From assembly GCA_021604585.1 (NCBI GenBank), contig BQJG01000064.1, forward strand, positions 1 to 18,650: DNA of 18,650 nt. The letters are read 5' to 3'. Source of the DNA: Hyphococcus sp. Lineage in GTDB: Bacteria > Pseudomonadota > Alphaproteobacteria > Caulobacterales > Parvularculaceae. A program made the translations under genes and the position numbers. The notes beneath the pieces were generated by a model. It worked only from the letters and a program-made list of their open reading frames with translations, did not search any database and was not told where the DNA came from. How positions within the stretch are numbered: position 1 is the stretch's first letter; each line of letters opens with the position of its first letter. Positions 8,419 through 15,974 of the stretch are shown here, in pieces.

Positions 8419-10398
8419 TTATTCCGCAGCTTCTGCGTTATCTTCAGGCGATGATTGCTGATCGTCGTTGGCTGCGCGCGCCGCCGCTCTGCGTTTCCAT
8501 GCACGGCGCCAGCTCCCCGGCCAGAAGTGGCCTGAAAGCGGCACCACGGTGCGCTTCATAAAGGATTTGCGTCTGCGAACTGGTGTCGCCGTTCCTGCAC
8601 TGTCCGAAGTTTCAGCGTTGAGATCGCCTTGCACAACGTCTTGGGTGGCAGGCTCGACTTTTGGTTCGGCCTTTGGCTCAACTTTGGGTGCGGCAGTCCC
8701 GGCGCCTTTTTCGGCAGGCGCAGCGGCGATTGGAGCCTCTGCTTTTGCTGCAGCCGATGCGGCCGGCGCCGATGCGGGTTTTGCGGCGGCTTGCATCGCG
8801 CGCTCAACTGTTGATTGAGGCGCCGCTTTGGCGGCGCCTTCCTGCGGTTTGGGAGGTTCGGGCGGTTTTGACGCTGCGGCCATCACGGGCTGCGCGGCGG
8901 GTAAATTGAGACCAGAAGGTTTGACCGGCCTGTCCGGTTCTTCCGGCAACGCGGCGGCGCCAACGCGGATGCCCGGCTGGAAGTAAGCGCGAGAAGCGCC
9001 CACCGCCAAGGATATGGAGCGCATGCCGCCGCCTGCGACTTTGGCTTGCAAGGGCGCCTGTTGCGCAACGGCGCGTTCAGCGACGGATGGCGCCGCCTGC
9101 TCGGCTGCGACTTTCTGGGCTGGTATTTGATCAGGAGCGCTGGCGTGCTCTGCCGCTTCTGTTTGCTCAGCGTTGAATTCCCGGCTGAGACGTTCCTGCA
9201 TCTCGCGCGGCACGGCGGAGACATCCTCCGATGGCACGTCAGTGATATCGCCCGTCGGCTTGCCGGCGGCTTTTGCTTTTGCGCGCTCAATCGCAGCGTT
9301 TTTACGATCCGCGCGCGCTTTTGCGCGTTTGGCGACGGCGAGCGCTTTGGCTTTCTCGCGCGCCTTGGTTTTCTTTTCTTCTTCGCTTTTGTCGACTGTA
9401 GCGACTTCCTTCGTGACTGGCGCTGATTCTGGCGCCGCGGGCGCAGGACTGTCGAATTGCGCGACGCGCTCGTTCAAACGGTCGATCAGCGCGTCTTCGC
9501 TCTCGCTCTTCGCATCCTCAGTTGCAACTGCCGGCGCCGAGGTGGCCGCGGGTGCTTCCGTGCGGAACAGGGCGGTGATGTTTTCCGCGCTCAATGGTTC
9601 GAGATCGAGAAGCGCGCGAACCTCGTTGATGCGGTGCGGACGGAAATCTTTCAGATCGCCAACCTTGCCGAGATGATTGCCTTGCGCAGCAGTAAAGCCG
9701 AGCCCGCGCAATGCAGAAAGGGACGCCTGATCTTCGACGCCCACAGCCGTGATGGCGGCGTTGGCTTCGTTCGCCACGTCGAGCAGATCTGCGATGGCGG
9801 AAAGGCCAGGCCCACGCACGGTGCGCGCAAAGCGCAAAATCGCTGAGCCGCCGGTTTTGATTTCATCGAATGGAAACGGGTCGAGCGAGCGCAAAAGCTC
9901 ATTGGCCCGGCCGCGCACTTCAATGGCGAGACGGGCGCCCGTTTCGCCAAGCCGGTCGAAATGCGCTTTGGCGGTTTCAATCGGCATATCCACCGGCGGC
10001 ATCGGACATTCCAGCGTCACCAGATCGGCCGGGAAATCATGATCGCGGAGCAGCTTGGTGAAATGCGTGGTGAAGGCGTCGTCACTAAGATCGCTTAGCG
10101 CAAGATTCACCGAAAGACCCGGCGCCCACGGACCGCGCCAGTCCAGATAGGCCTTCAGCGCGGAGCCCAGCACATAGCGGGTAAGCTCGCTCATCCGCCC
10201 CTGGGTCTCGAAAAACGAAATAAACGCGCCCGGCGGCAACAGGCCCAGCTTTGGGTGGCGCCAGCGGACAAAAGTTTCGACGCGTGCGAGGGCGCCGTTT
10301 CCAAGATCGAAAACAGGCTGAAAAAGGACTTCGAAGTCCTTGTTCTTTAAGGCGTTATCAATATCGACATTTGATAGCCGAACTGCCTGTGCGCCCAT
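8419..10398 (-). CDS. Degenerate EAL-domain protein with long Ala/Pro/Lys-rich C-terminal region
   Basis: Residues about 12-255 of 659 align with EAL c-di-GMP phosphodiesterases (LFQPVFDLGNGALARVETFVRWRHP, then SVNLALSDLS). Several catalytic positions are lost: EAL reads ETF (41-43), the DDFGTG loop is replaced by EVRGRA (about 160-165), KID reads KTG (181-183) and AEGVE reads AVGVE. Glu41, Asn98, Glu130 and Lys181 remain. It is probably a c-di-GMP sensor or a purely structural domain, not an active enzyme. Residues about 275-600 are low complexity, with a Lys/Ala-rich block (near 345-395) and Ala/Pro/Glu repeats (PKAEPKVEP type). The C-terminus is strongly basic and then acidic. No membrane segment is evident. 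It lies 202 nt downstream of nadK and converges on the oxygenase gene with 6 nt between them. Confidence 0.85.
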   Translation of the reverse strand: MGAQAVRLSNVDIDNALKNKDFEVLFQPVFDLGNGALARVETFVRWRHPKLGLLPPGAFISFFETQGRMSELTRYVLGSALKAYLDWRGPWAPGLSVNLALSDLSDDAFTTHFTKLLRDHDFPADLVTLECPMPPVDMPIETAKAHFDRLGETGARLAIEVRGRANELLRSLDPFPFDEIKTGGSAILRFARTVRGPGLSAIADLLDVANEANAAITAVGVEDQASLSALRGLGFTAAQGNHLGKVGDLKDFRPHRINEVRALLDLEPLSAENITALFRTEAPAATSAPAVATEDAKSESEDALIDRLNERVAQFDSPAPAAPESAPVTKEVATVDKSEEEKKTKAREKAKALAVAKRAKARADRKNAAIERAKAKAAGKPTGDITDVPSEDVSAVPREMQERLSREFNAEQTEAAEHASAPDQIPAQKVAAEQAAPSVAERAVAQQAPLQAKVAGGGMRSISLAVGASRAYFQPGIRVGAAALPEEPDRPVKPSGLNLPAAQPVMAAASKPPEPPKPQEGAAKAAPQSTVERAMQAAAKPASAPAASAAAKAEAPIAAAPAEKGAGTAAPKVEPKAEPKVEPATQDVVQGDLNAETSDSAGTATPVRRRKSFMKRTVVPLSGHFWPGSWRRAWKRRAAARAANDDQQSSPEDNAEAAE

Positions 10399-10600
10399 CC
10401 CTAAGCCCTTCCGTCAGCCACTATGGCTGCGACCCCCGGTTAACATTCCGTCCATAATCCTTGGCGCGGGTTAATTCTCGCTGAACGGAAACCGGAAGTT
10501 ATTCAGATCGGACACTGCTGCGATTCACGGCTCAAGGTAAACCGTTATTAAGCATGAAGGTGAATTGCGCGCCCAGTGCTACACCCGCGCCAGTTTCGAT

Positions 10601-11389
10601 TTAGTAATCGAACTGTTCGCGCAGAATTCTCTCGTCGAGCGACTGCCCGCGATCAAACAAAAGCGTCATAGATATATCGCGATTCTCTCGGGCTTCGACC
10701 CGCGCGACGTCACGCACTTCGTGATTGTCCGCCACCCCGGATATGGGGCGCTTTTCGCTTTCCAGCGCTTCAAAGGTCACTACGGCATCATAGGGCAGCA
10801 GTGCGCCGCGCCAGCGCCGCGGACGGAACGCGCTGATTGGCGTCAGCGCCAGCATGTGCGCGCCAATCGGCAGGATCGGCCCATGCGCGGAAAGATTATA
10901 GGCGGTGGAGCCGGCCGGTGTCGCCAGCAACACGCCGTCACATGTCAGCGATTCCATCCGCACCTTGCCATTCACCGAAATGCGGATGCGCGCTGATTGC
11001 CGGGTTTCGCGGAACAGGGAAATCTCGTTGATCGCCATCGCCGTTTCCGTGCGCCCGTCAATGGTGGTCGCTGTCATCACCAGCGGATGAATGACCGTCG
11101 GTTCGGAATCGGCGATTCGCTCGCGCAGGCCCGCCATGTCGGCGTCGTTCATCATGAAGCCGACTGTGCCGCGATTAAATCCATAGATCGGTTTTCCGGC
11201 CGTCATATGCGTGCGCAGAACGTCAAGCATGAAACCATCGCCGCCAACCGCGACAATAACGTCGCAGTTCTCGACTTCGTGATGGCCGTAACGCTTCTGC
11301 AATTCGCGCAGCGCTTCCTGCGCAATTGGCTTCAAACTGGCGAAAAAACACAGTTTCAAGTCTTTCGCCTTGAACGATCCATCCGCCAT
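10601..11389 (-). CDS. nadK: NAD kinase
   Basis: NadK phosphorylates NAD to NADP and is normally essential. With the ATG at 11389 the product has 262 residues, the usual length of the alphaproteobacterial form. It has the nucleotide-binding GGDG at 49-52 (VIVAVGGDGFML), NE at 121-122 (AINEISLFRE) and the signature TPAGSTAYN at 157-165. The frame stays open upstream to an ATG at 11467, but that would add 26 non-conserved residues and leave no room for a promoter between it and the divergent egtB. I therefore prefer 11389, although its Shine-Dalgarno is weak. The 86 nt between 11389 and 11476 must carry both divergent promoters. Confidence 0.93.
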   Translation of the reverse strand: MADGSFKAKDLKLCFFASLKPIAQEALRELQKRYGHHEVENCDVIVAVGGDGFMLDVLRTHMTAGKPIYGFNRGTVGFMMNDADMAGLRERIADSEPTVIHPLVMTATTIDGRTETAMAINEISLFRETRQSARIRISVNGKVRMESLTCDGVLLATPAGSTAYNLSAHGPILPIGAHMLALTPISAFRPRRWRGALLPYDAVVTFEALESEKRPISGVADNHEVRDVARVEARENRDISMTLLFDRGQSLDERILREQFDY

Positions 11390-11475
11390 TGTCGCTGACA
11401 GGGTTGTGGAGTCCGGGCGGGAACGCGTTATGATGCGCTGAGACTTGCGATTACTAAAAAATCTCATTGGTGCTT

Positions 11476-12768
11476 ATGCCCCTCGATTTGCCCGCCGACT
11501 ATACTGCTGCGACTATACGCGAAACTCTCGCCCGCGTCAGGGCTGACAGTGAAAAGCTCGCACACGTCCTAAGCCCTGAAGACTGCATGTTGCAGTCCAT
11601 GGAGGACGCCAGTCCGGTCAAATGGAACCTTGCGCATACGACCTGGTTCTTTGAAACCTTTATTTTGGCGCCGCATGCGGCCGGATATGAGCCGTTTCAT
11701 CGCGAATTCAGCTATCTCTTCAATTCCTATTACAATCAGATCGGCGACATGCATCCCCGTCCGAAACGGGGGGTGCTCTCGCGCCCATCGCTCGACATGG
11801 TCATGTCTTACCGTGCGCATGTGAATGAGGCGTTGACGCGGCTGCTCGGGGCGGCCGATGCCGCAATATTCGAGAAAATCACGCCGATGCTGGTTCTTGG
11901 TTGCGCGCATGAGGAGCAGCATCAGGAATTGCTGCTCACTGATCTTCAGCACGCCATGTATGAAAATCCGCTCATGCCGGTGGTTTATGAGGACGCGCGG
12001 GCGGGTGAGGGCGGCGAAGCGCCGGCGATGGCCTGGCGGCGCATGGAAGGCGGCGTTTGCGACATTGGCTGGGATGGCGACGGTTTCGCGTTCGACAATG
12101 AAGGCCCGCGCCACAAAACCTATCTGCACCCTTTTGAGCTGGCGAACCGGCCGGTGACCAACGCTGAATATATCGCCTTCATCGAAGATGGCGGATACGA
12201 ACAACCCGATCACTGGCTCTCTGATGGCTGGGATTGCGTTCAGCGGCGGAATTGGCGCGCGCCTTTATACTGGCGCCGTGTTGACGATATCTGGCGGCAA
12301 TATTCGTTGTTCGGCGAGCGTGAAATTAATCCGCATGCCCCGCTTTGTCATGTGAGTTATTTTGAAGCATCGGCCTATGCTAGCTGGGCGGGTGCGCGAC
12401 TGCCGACGGAATTTGAGTGGGAGGCGGCGGCATCGCTGTTTCCGCTGGAGGGGCGCTTCATGGAGAACGGCGCTCCCGGCGCGCCGGTTCCGGCGCCGGT
12501 CCCCGATGCGCGAGACGACCGGCTTCTGCAACTTTACGGCGATGTCTGGGAATGGACGGCGAGCGCCTATCTTCCCTATCCGGGCTACAAACCCGCCCCG
12601 GGCGCGGTCGGTGAATATAATGGCAAGTTCATGTCGGGTCAGATGGTGTTGAAAGGCGGATCCTGCGCCACGCCGGCGGGCCATATCCGTTCCTCCTATC
12701 GGAATTTCTTCCCGCCCTCGGCCCGCTGGCAGTTTTCCGGGTTCCGCCTTGCGCGCGATCTCGACTGA
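11476..12768 (+). CDS. egtB: Ergothioneine biosynthesis protein EgtB (hercynine sulfoxide synthase)
   Basis: EgtB is a non-haem iron enzyme that joins hercynine to a thiol (gamma-glutamylcysteine or cysteine) to form a sulfoxide on the way to ergothioneine, an antioxidant. The protein (430 residues from the ATG at 11476) has an N-terminal DinB-like domain with the three-His iron site: His54 in NLAHTTWFFE, and His145 and His149 in HEEQHQELLL. The C-terminal FGE-sulfatase domain contains RPVTNAEYIAFI, LPTEFEWEAAA, GDVWEWTASAY and LKGGSCATP. An in-frame TTG at 11467 could add three residues. The usual partner EgtD (histidine trimethyltransferase) is not next to it and must be elsewhere if the pathway works. 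The next gene follows after 82 nt. Confidence 0.93.
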   Translation: MPLDLPADYTAATIRETLARVRADSEKLAHVLSPEDCMLQSMEDASPVKWNLAHTTWFFETFILAPHAAGYEPFHREFSYLFNSYYNQIGDMHPRPKRGVLSRPSLDMVMSYRAHVNEALTRLLGAADAAIFEKITPMLVLGCAHEEQHQELLLTDLQHAMYENPLMPVVYEDARAGEGGEAPAMAWRRMEGGVCDIGWDGDGFAFDNEGPRHKTYLHPFELANRPVTNAEYIAFIEDGGYEQPDHWLSDGWDCVQRRNWRAPLYWRRVDDIWRQYSLFGEREINPHAPLCHVSYFEASAYASWAGARLPTEFEWEAAASLFPLEGRFMENGAPGAPVPAPVPDARDDRLLQLYGDVWEWTASAYLPYPGYKPAPGAVGEYNGKFMSGQMVLKGGSCATPAGHIRSSYRNFFPPSARWQFSGFRLARDLD

Positions 12769-12850
12769 CACGCGCCGTGGCGTTTGACGGCCACATCTCG
12801 TAAAACCCCAGGACAGACCGATAAAGGGCGAACCGGGTGAGGAGACGACC

Positions 12851-13684
12851 ATGACTGCACAGCCAAAAATGAATGAAGCGCTTGGCCAATCGGCGGGCTT
12901 CAACATTCCTGACCCGCTGAGCATTCCTTCGCTGAAGGGCAAGGTCAGTGACGAAGAATGGCGCCTGCGGTGCGATCTTGCGGCGACCTACCGGCTGGCG
13001 GCGGTCTATGGCTGGACCGATATGATCTTCACCCACATCTCTGCGCGCTGTCCTGATGAAGGCGGCAAGGCGCGTTTCCTGCTTAACCCCTATGGCGTGT
13101 TCTTTGACGAAATGACGGCGTCCTCTTTGCTGAAGGTCGATATTGACGGACAGGTTGTGGGCGAGACGCCGTATTTCTCCAACCCCGCCGGATTTACGAT
13201 TCACTCCGCGGTTCATATGGCGCGCGAAGACGCGCACGCCGTCATTCATCTGCATACGCCCTATGGCGTGGCGGTCTCGGCGCAGCAGGGCGGGCTAAAA
13301 CGCTACACACAGTTCGCCATGGTCGTGCATGACGATGTCGCCTATCACGGTTATGAAGGCATCGCGCTGGAACATGAAGAGCGCGAACGCTTGGTCGCTG
13401 ATCTGGGCGCGCATCATTTCATGATCCTGCGCAATCACGGCACGCTCACGGTCGGCGCTAACTGCGCGACGGCGTTCTTGCGCATGTACTTTCTTGAGCA
13501 AGCCTGCAAGGCGCAAATTCTCGCGCAGTCCGACACAAAAGAACCGATTGAGGATACGCCAGCCATGAGCGCGCGCGTCATGCAACAGGGCGCCCCGGCC
13601 TTTATGCCCGGCCTTGGCGATAATCTCGCCTGGCCGGGATTGTTGCGCCGCTTGAACCGGCTCAGCCCTGGCTATGACGTTTAG
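12851..13684 (+). CDS. Class II aldolase/adducin family protein
   Basis: The 277-residue protein has the class II aldolase/adducin fold signatures. These are LAATYRLAAVYGWTDMIFTHISAR (about residues 43-66), the zinc-binding pair His133-x-His135 in VIHLHTPYG, and a third His at 196 in LRNHGTLTVG. An acidic residue in FFDEMTASSL (Glu87) occupies the usual catalytic-base region. Members cleave or epimerise small sugar phosphates (fuculose, rhamnulose, ribulose phosphates) or act on unrelated substrates. This longer subgroup, with an N-terminal extension of about 35 residues, has no firmly known substrate. The start at 12851 is supported by GAGGAG about 7 nt upstream. It may be co-transcribed with egtB and ends 8 nt from the convergent cytochrome gene. 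Confidence 0.9.
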   Translation: MTAQPKMNEALGQSAGFNIPDPLSIPSLKGKVSDEEWRLRCDLAATYRLAAVYGWTDMIFTHISARCPDEGGKARFLLNPYGVFFDEMTASSLLKVDIDGQVVGETPYFSNPAGFTIHSAVHMAREDAHAVIHLHTPYGVAVSAQQGGLKRYTQFAMVVHDDVAYHGYEGIALEHEERERLVADLGAHHFMILRNHGTLTVGANCATAFLRMYFLEQACKAQILAQSDTKEPIEDTPAMSARVMQQGAPAFMPGLGDNLAWPGLLRRLNRLSPGYDV

Positions 13685-13692
13685 ATCGCGGC

Positions 13693-14115
13693 CTATTTCA
13701 GCGTCTTCAAATAGGCAATGAGGTCGGCGCGTTTTTCCGCATCGCGCTGACCGGCATAGGCCATGCGCGTGCCGCGAAGGAAGGCGGGCGGGTTTTCAAT
13801 GAAAGCGTCGAGATTCTCATCGGTCCAGACAAGGCCGGACTCGGTCATCGCTTTGGAATAGGCAAAGCCTTCCACCTGAGCCGCTTCGCCTCCGGCGACG
13901 CCAAAGAGATTTGGCCCGACGCGATTGCCTTCACCCTGTTTAGCAGTGTGGCAAACGGCGCATTCATTAAACTGCCTGCGCCCGCGCTCTTCCGGCGTGG
14001 CGGGGGCCGAGGCGGTTTTCGCGCCCGGTGCAACCGCAGCGCCGCCAGTGCTTTCGGCTTTTTCACTGCAGGCGGCGAGGGCGAGAATGGAAATGAGGAC
14101 AAAAAGGCGATTCAT
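13693..14115 (-). CDS. Class I cytochrome c, predicted lipoprotein
   Basis: The 140-residue protein opens with a signal peptide ending in the lipobox LAAC (Cys16), so it is probably lipid-anchored in the periplasm. An Ala/Thr/Pro-rich linker of about 25 residues follows. The haem c site is CAVCH (52-56) and the likely axial Met ligand is Met118 in GTRMAYAG. This layout (single CXXCH, GPNLFG, then the Met loop) matches small soluble electron carriers such as cytochrome c2/c-550 types. The redox partner is unknown. The start has GGAG about 8 nt upstream. It is the last intact host gene before the element, and 80 nt separate it from the interrupted tRNA-Thr. Confidence 0.92.
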   Translation of the reverse strand: MNRLFVLISILALAACSEKAESTGGAAVAPGAKTASAPATPEERGRRQFNECAVCHTAKQGEGNRVGPNLFGVAGGEAAQVEGFAYSKAMTESGLVWTDENLDAFIENPPAFLRGTRMAYAGQRDAEKRADLIAYLKTLK

Positions 14116-14195
14116 GAAGCGGACTCCGAAAAATTAACCGGCCCCCTATAACCCCCTAGTCAGGCCGGGTCCAATCCGTTATCAGGCCCACCGAA

Positions 14196-14235
14196 GCCCC
14201 TATAGCTCAGCTGGTAGAGCAACTGATTTGTAATC
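14196..14235 (+). pseudogene. tRNA-Thr(UGU), 5' part only, interrupted by the integrated element
   Basis: The first 40 nt of a tRNA are clear. They comprise an acceptor strand GCCCCTA (14196-14202), TA, a D-arm GCTC-AGCTGGTA-GAGC (14205-14220), a 5' anticodon strand ACTGA (14222-14226), the loop TTTGTAA with anticodon TGT (14227-14233) and the first two nucleotides, TC, of the 3' anticodon strand. The expected AGT, variable loop, T-arm and 3' acceptor strand are absent. The sequence goes straight into GTCTGCATCAAG and the end of a phage-type gene. The missing 3' half would be expected at the element's right end, beyond this window. Confidence 0.85.
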
Positions 14236-14245
14236 GTCTGCATCA
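14222..14245. other. Probable left attachment junction (attL) within the tRNA-Thr anticodon stem-loop
   Basis: tRNA homology stops at about 14235, and the first phage-type stop codon (minus strand) is at 14243-14245, only 8 nt further. Tyrosine integrases commonly cross over at tRNA anticodon loops, and one is encoded at the right of the window. The core (perhaps CTGATTTGTAATC or part of it) cannot be fixed without the right end. Confidence 0.6.
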
Positions 14246-14509
14246 AGATGATTTCCCCTTTGTTTTCGTTAGGCTAATCTGATCCGCGCCGTCCCCTTGC
14301 GGGAGTTTTGCGGGAGTTTGTGTAATCAAGCCGGCGTCTGGTTCGAGAATTTCTTCGCCGGTATGCAAGTCGATCACTTCCGAATATTCGCGCTTGGTTT
14401 TTGTCGCGGCTTTGAAGGCTTCTTCGGCGGTGTCAAAAGCGTTTACAAAATCGCCCCATCCGCCGGCCGGGTAAAAGGCGTCATAGGCGAACAGGGCGTA
14501 GCGCTTCAT
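14243..14509 (-). CDS. Small phage-type hypothetical protein (88 aa)
   Basis: I recognise the type but no function. The N-terminus MKRYALFAYDAFYPAGGWGD, followed by FDTAEEAFKAA and EVIDLHTGEEI, resembles small conserved proteins of phages and prophages, a recollection of the pattern and not a search result. It is soluble, with no membrane segment. The ATG overlaps the stop of the upstream gene (ATGA at 14506-14509), so it is the last cistron of the four-gene minus-strand operon. Its stop lies 8 nt from the tRNA-Thr fragment, which puts it at the very edge of the element. Confidence 0.75.
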   Translation of the reverse strand: MKRYALFAYDAFYPAGGWGDFVNAFDTAEEAFKAATKTKREYSEVIDLHTGEEILEPDAGLITQTPAKLPQGDGADQISLTKTKGKSS

Positions 14510-14805
14510 TGAATTGGTCCTTTCGTTAGGGCGGCGCGGCCATCGTCGGTGATGCTATCCCAGTATCCCTTGAAGTCGGGCCGATCCCAATAGCGCTCAC
14601 CGAAGCGCGCCTCGATCTCTGGATATTTGAAGGGGCAATGTTCATCGCCAATCATCGCGCCGCGCTCGGTCCATCCGAGATTGAGGCAGTCGCTTTGCGT
14701 TCGACCTAAACGGTTTGCGGCGGGATCGGCGGGGCCTTTCAGTAACAGCGTCAGCCATTTCGCTCGGCTCGGCGTTAGTCGAGGATGAAGCGTTTGGAAT
14801 GTCAT
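14506..14805 (-). CDS. Small hypothetical protein (99 aa), possible winged-helix
   Basis: No confident family assignment. The N-terminal LTPSRAKWLTLLLKGPADPAA has the look of a helix-turn-helix start as seen in short winged-helix proteins. It is followed by GWTERGAMIG and a Trp/Tyr-rich stretch (GERYWDRPDFKGYWDSITDDGRAAL), where ITDDGRAAL is typical of the end of winged-helix domains. A DNA-binding role is therefore an inference only. It starts 2 nt after the upstream stop and overlaps the downstream start by 4 nt, so translational coupling is likely. Confidence 0.7.
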   Translation of the reverse strand: MTFQTLHPRLTPSRAKWLTLLLKGPADPAANRLGRTQSDCLNLGWTERGAMIGDEHCPFKYPEIEARFGERYWDRPDFKGYWDSITDDGRAALTKGPIQ

Positions 14806-14807
14806 AG

Positions 14808-15290
14808 TTATTTCGCCGCCTTGCGCGCGGCTTGGCGATACTTCGCGCTTCGGTGTTTAATCATGCCAATATAACGCTCGTGCCAGTCTTCGCCGAGAAT
14901 CGCGTCGGCGTGTTCTTCGGCTTCCGACAAAGCTGCTTGCGCATCTTTACTTCCGCGGTGCAAAGGGGCTGGATGGCCGCATGCACGTCGTGCCTTGTCG
15001 AGTTCAAAAAGCGCTTCGGCACCGGGGATTGCCGCTTCCAGCGCGTCGACCGCCATTTTGATTCCACAATCAAATTCCTCGCCTTTGATCAGGTGATCGA
15101 CAAGGCGGGTCAGGGCGATCTGTTCCGCATGCCATGCGATGCGGTGAGGCGTGATCTTCTTTGTCCATTCCAGCTTTGCGCGCAATAACTTAGCGCGGTG
15201 TTCTGGGTCAAAGGTGTAGCCGATCTTAGTGTTGCCTTTGAGCGTTGCGACATAGACGTATCCCGGCGTCGGCTCGAAGATCATGCTCAT
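14808..15290 (-). CDS. GIY-YIG-superfamily-like protein (T5orf172/Mug113 type)
   Basis: The N-terminal segment GYVYVATLKGNTKIGYTFDPEHRAKLL (residues about 10-36) matches the pattern of the T5orf172/Mug113 branch of the GIY-YIG nuclease fold. The GYVY strand and the KIGYT strand replace GIY and YIG, and the following Arg is kept (PEHR). A Glu in WHAEQIAL and the GEEF turn fit later positions of that pattern. The fold family contains nucleases, but activity is not shown here. The C-terminal half is helical and basic (KHRSAKYRQAARKAAK). The start overlaps the stop of the recombinase-like gene (ATGA, 15287-15290). Moderate certainty on the fold, low on function. Confidence 0.7.
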   Translation of the reverse strand: MSMIFEPTPGYVYVATLKGNTKIGYTFDPEHRAKLLRAKLEWTKKITPHRIAWHAEQIALTRLVDHLIKGEEFDCGIKMAVDALEAAIPGAEALFELDKARRACGHPAPLHRGSKDAQAALSEAEEHADAILGEDWHERYIGMIKHRSAKYRQAARKAAK

Positions 15291-15856
15291 GCTTTTGGTC
15301 CCAGATCGAGATCGCTGGCGCGCCGGACAATTGTCGCGACGGACGCCTTGAACCGCCGTCCGATGGCCTTGCGGTCAATGTCCGGATCTTTCCACATTCG
15401 CTTGAACTCCGCGAGGTCCGCGCCTTTGAGGTCGATCGCCTTCGGGCGCCCGCCGCGTTTCTTTTTCGGCGCGGCGCGGGCGGCTTCGGTCTGGGCCTTG
15501 CGCTTGTCGCCAGTGAAGGCGCGGGCGAGGGCGGCATGGTCGGGCGTTGCGGTGAAAGATTTCGCCATATCAATTACATAAAGAGTTGCGGCCTGGGCGG
15601 TGATCGCCGCCAGCACGGTGAAAAGATCGCCCATATCGCGCGCGAGATGCGTCGCCGAATAGACGCATAATTCGTCGCCGGGTCGAAGGATTCGGACGGC
15701 GCGCGAGCGGGCCGGGCGCGGATCTTCCCCGGGTTTGACGCGCCGGGCTGGCGCGCCTTCCTCGATTAACTTGCCGGCGCCGATCTCGGTCAACGCCTCG
15801 CGTTGTTCGTCGACCGTCGCCGCGCCTTTGATTTTTGCCGTATATGCGATTTTCAT
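15287..15856 (-). CDS. Serine-recombinase-like protein lacking the serine nucleophile, with C-terminal HTH
   Basis: Residues 1-100 follow the resolvase N-terminal domain layout: IAYTAKIK at the start, DEQREAL (16-22), then RPGDELCVYSATHLARDMGDLFTVL (58-82), where resolvases have a GDTLVVWKLDRLGRS-type segment. The catalytic Ser expected near residue 10 (YARVS) is absent. There is no Ser at all before residue 51. A basic linker (KKKRGGRPKAI, about 131-141) leads to a helix-turn-helix-like end (DRKAIGRRFKASVATIVRRA), as in resolvases. It may therefore bind DNA without recombining it, for example as the element's regulator. It is the first gene of the minus-strand operon and faces the tRNA/rightward genes across a 118-nt control region. 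Shine-Dalgarno is weak. Confidence 0.75.
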   Translation of the reverse strand: MKIAYTAKIKGAATVDEQREALTEIGAGKLIEEGAPARRVKPGEDPRPARSRAVRILRPGDELCVYSATHLARDMGDLFTVLAAITAQAATLYVIDMAKSFTATPDHAALARAFTGDKRKAQTEAARAAPKKKRGGRPKAIDLKGADLAEFKRMWKDPDIDRKAIGRRFKASVATIVRRASDLDLGPKA

Positions 15857-15974
15857 TTTTCACGGCTCATAACTAGCACATGCCTTGACTTTTGCAACAG
15901 AGTATTGATACACGGTTAAGCAACGCGGTTTTGATACAATTGGGCGAGTCCCGGCGGCGTCAAAATCGGGAATG
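15857..15974. promoter_or_regulatory. Bidirectional control region with repeated GTWTTGATACA motifs
   Basis: This 118-nt gap separates the leftward operon from the rightward tRNA and gene cluster and is AT-richer than its flanks. An 11-nt motif occurs twice in the same direction with one mismatch, GTATTGATACA (15902-15912) and GTTTTGATACA (15928-15938), 26 nt apart. TTGACT (15885-15890) and TACAAT (15935-15940) resemble rightward promoter elements but are not correctly spaced to each other. The repeats are candidates for operators of an element-encoded regulator. Confidence 0.5.

Noticed and set aside
8468..8818. Ala-rich open frame on the plus strand
   Set aside because: It is antisense to the low-complexity tail of the EAL-domain protein, whose composition creates open frames on both strands.
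11569..12213. Open frame of 214 codons on the minus strand
   Set aside because: It is a shadow of egtB, whose iron-binding histidines and FGE domain are clear.
12629..13255. Open frame of 208 codons on the minus strand across the egtB/aldolase gap
   Set aside because: It overlaps the ends of two well-supported plus-strand genes and has no recognisable motif or ribosome site.
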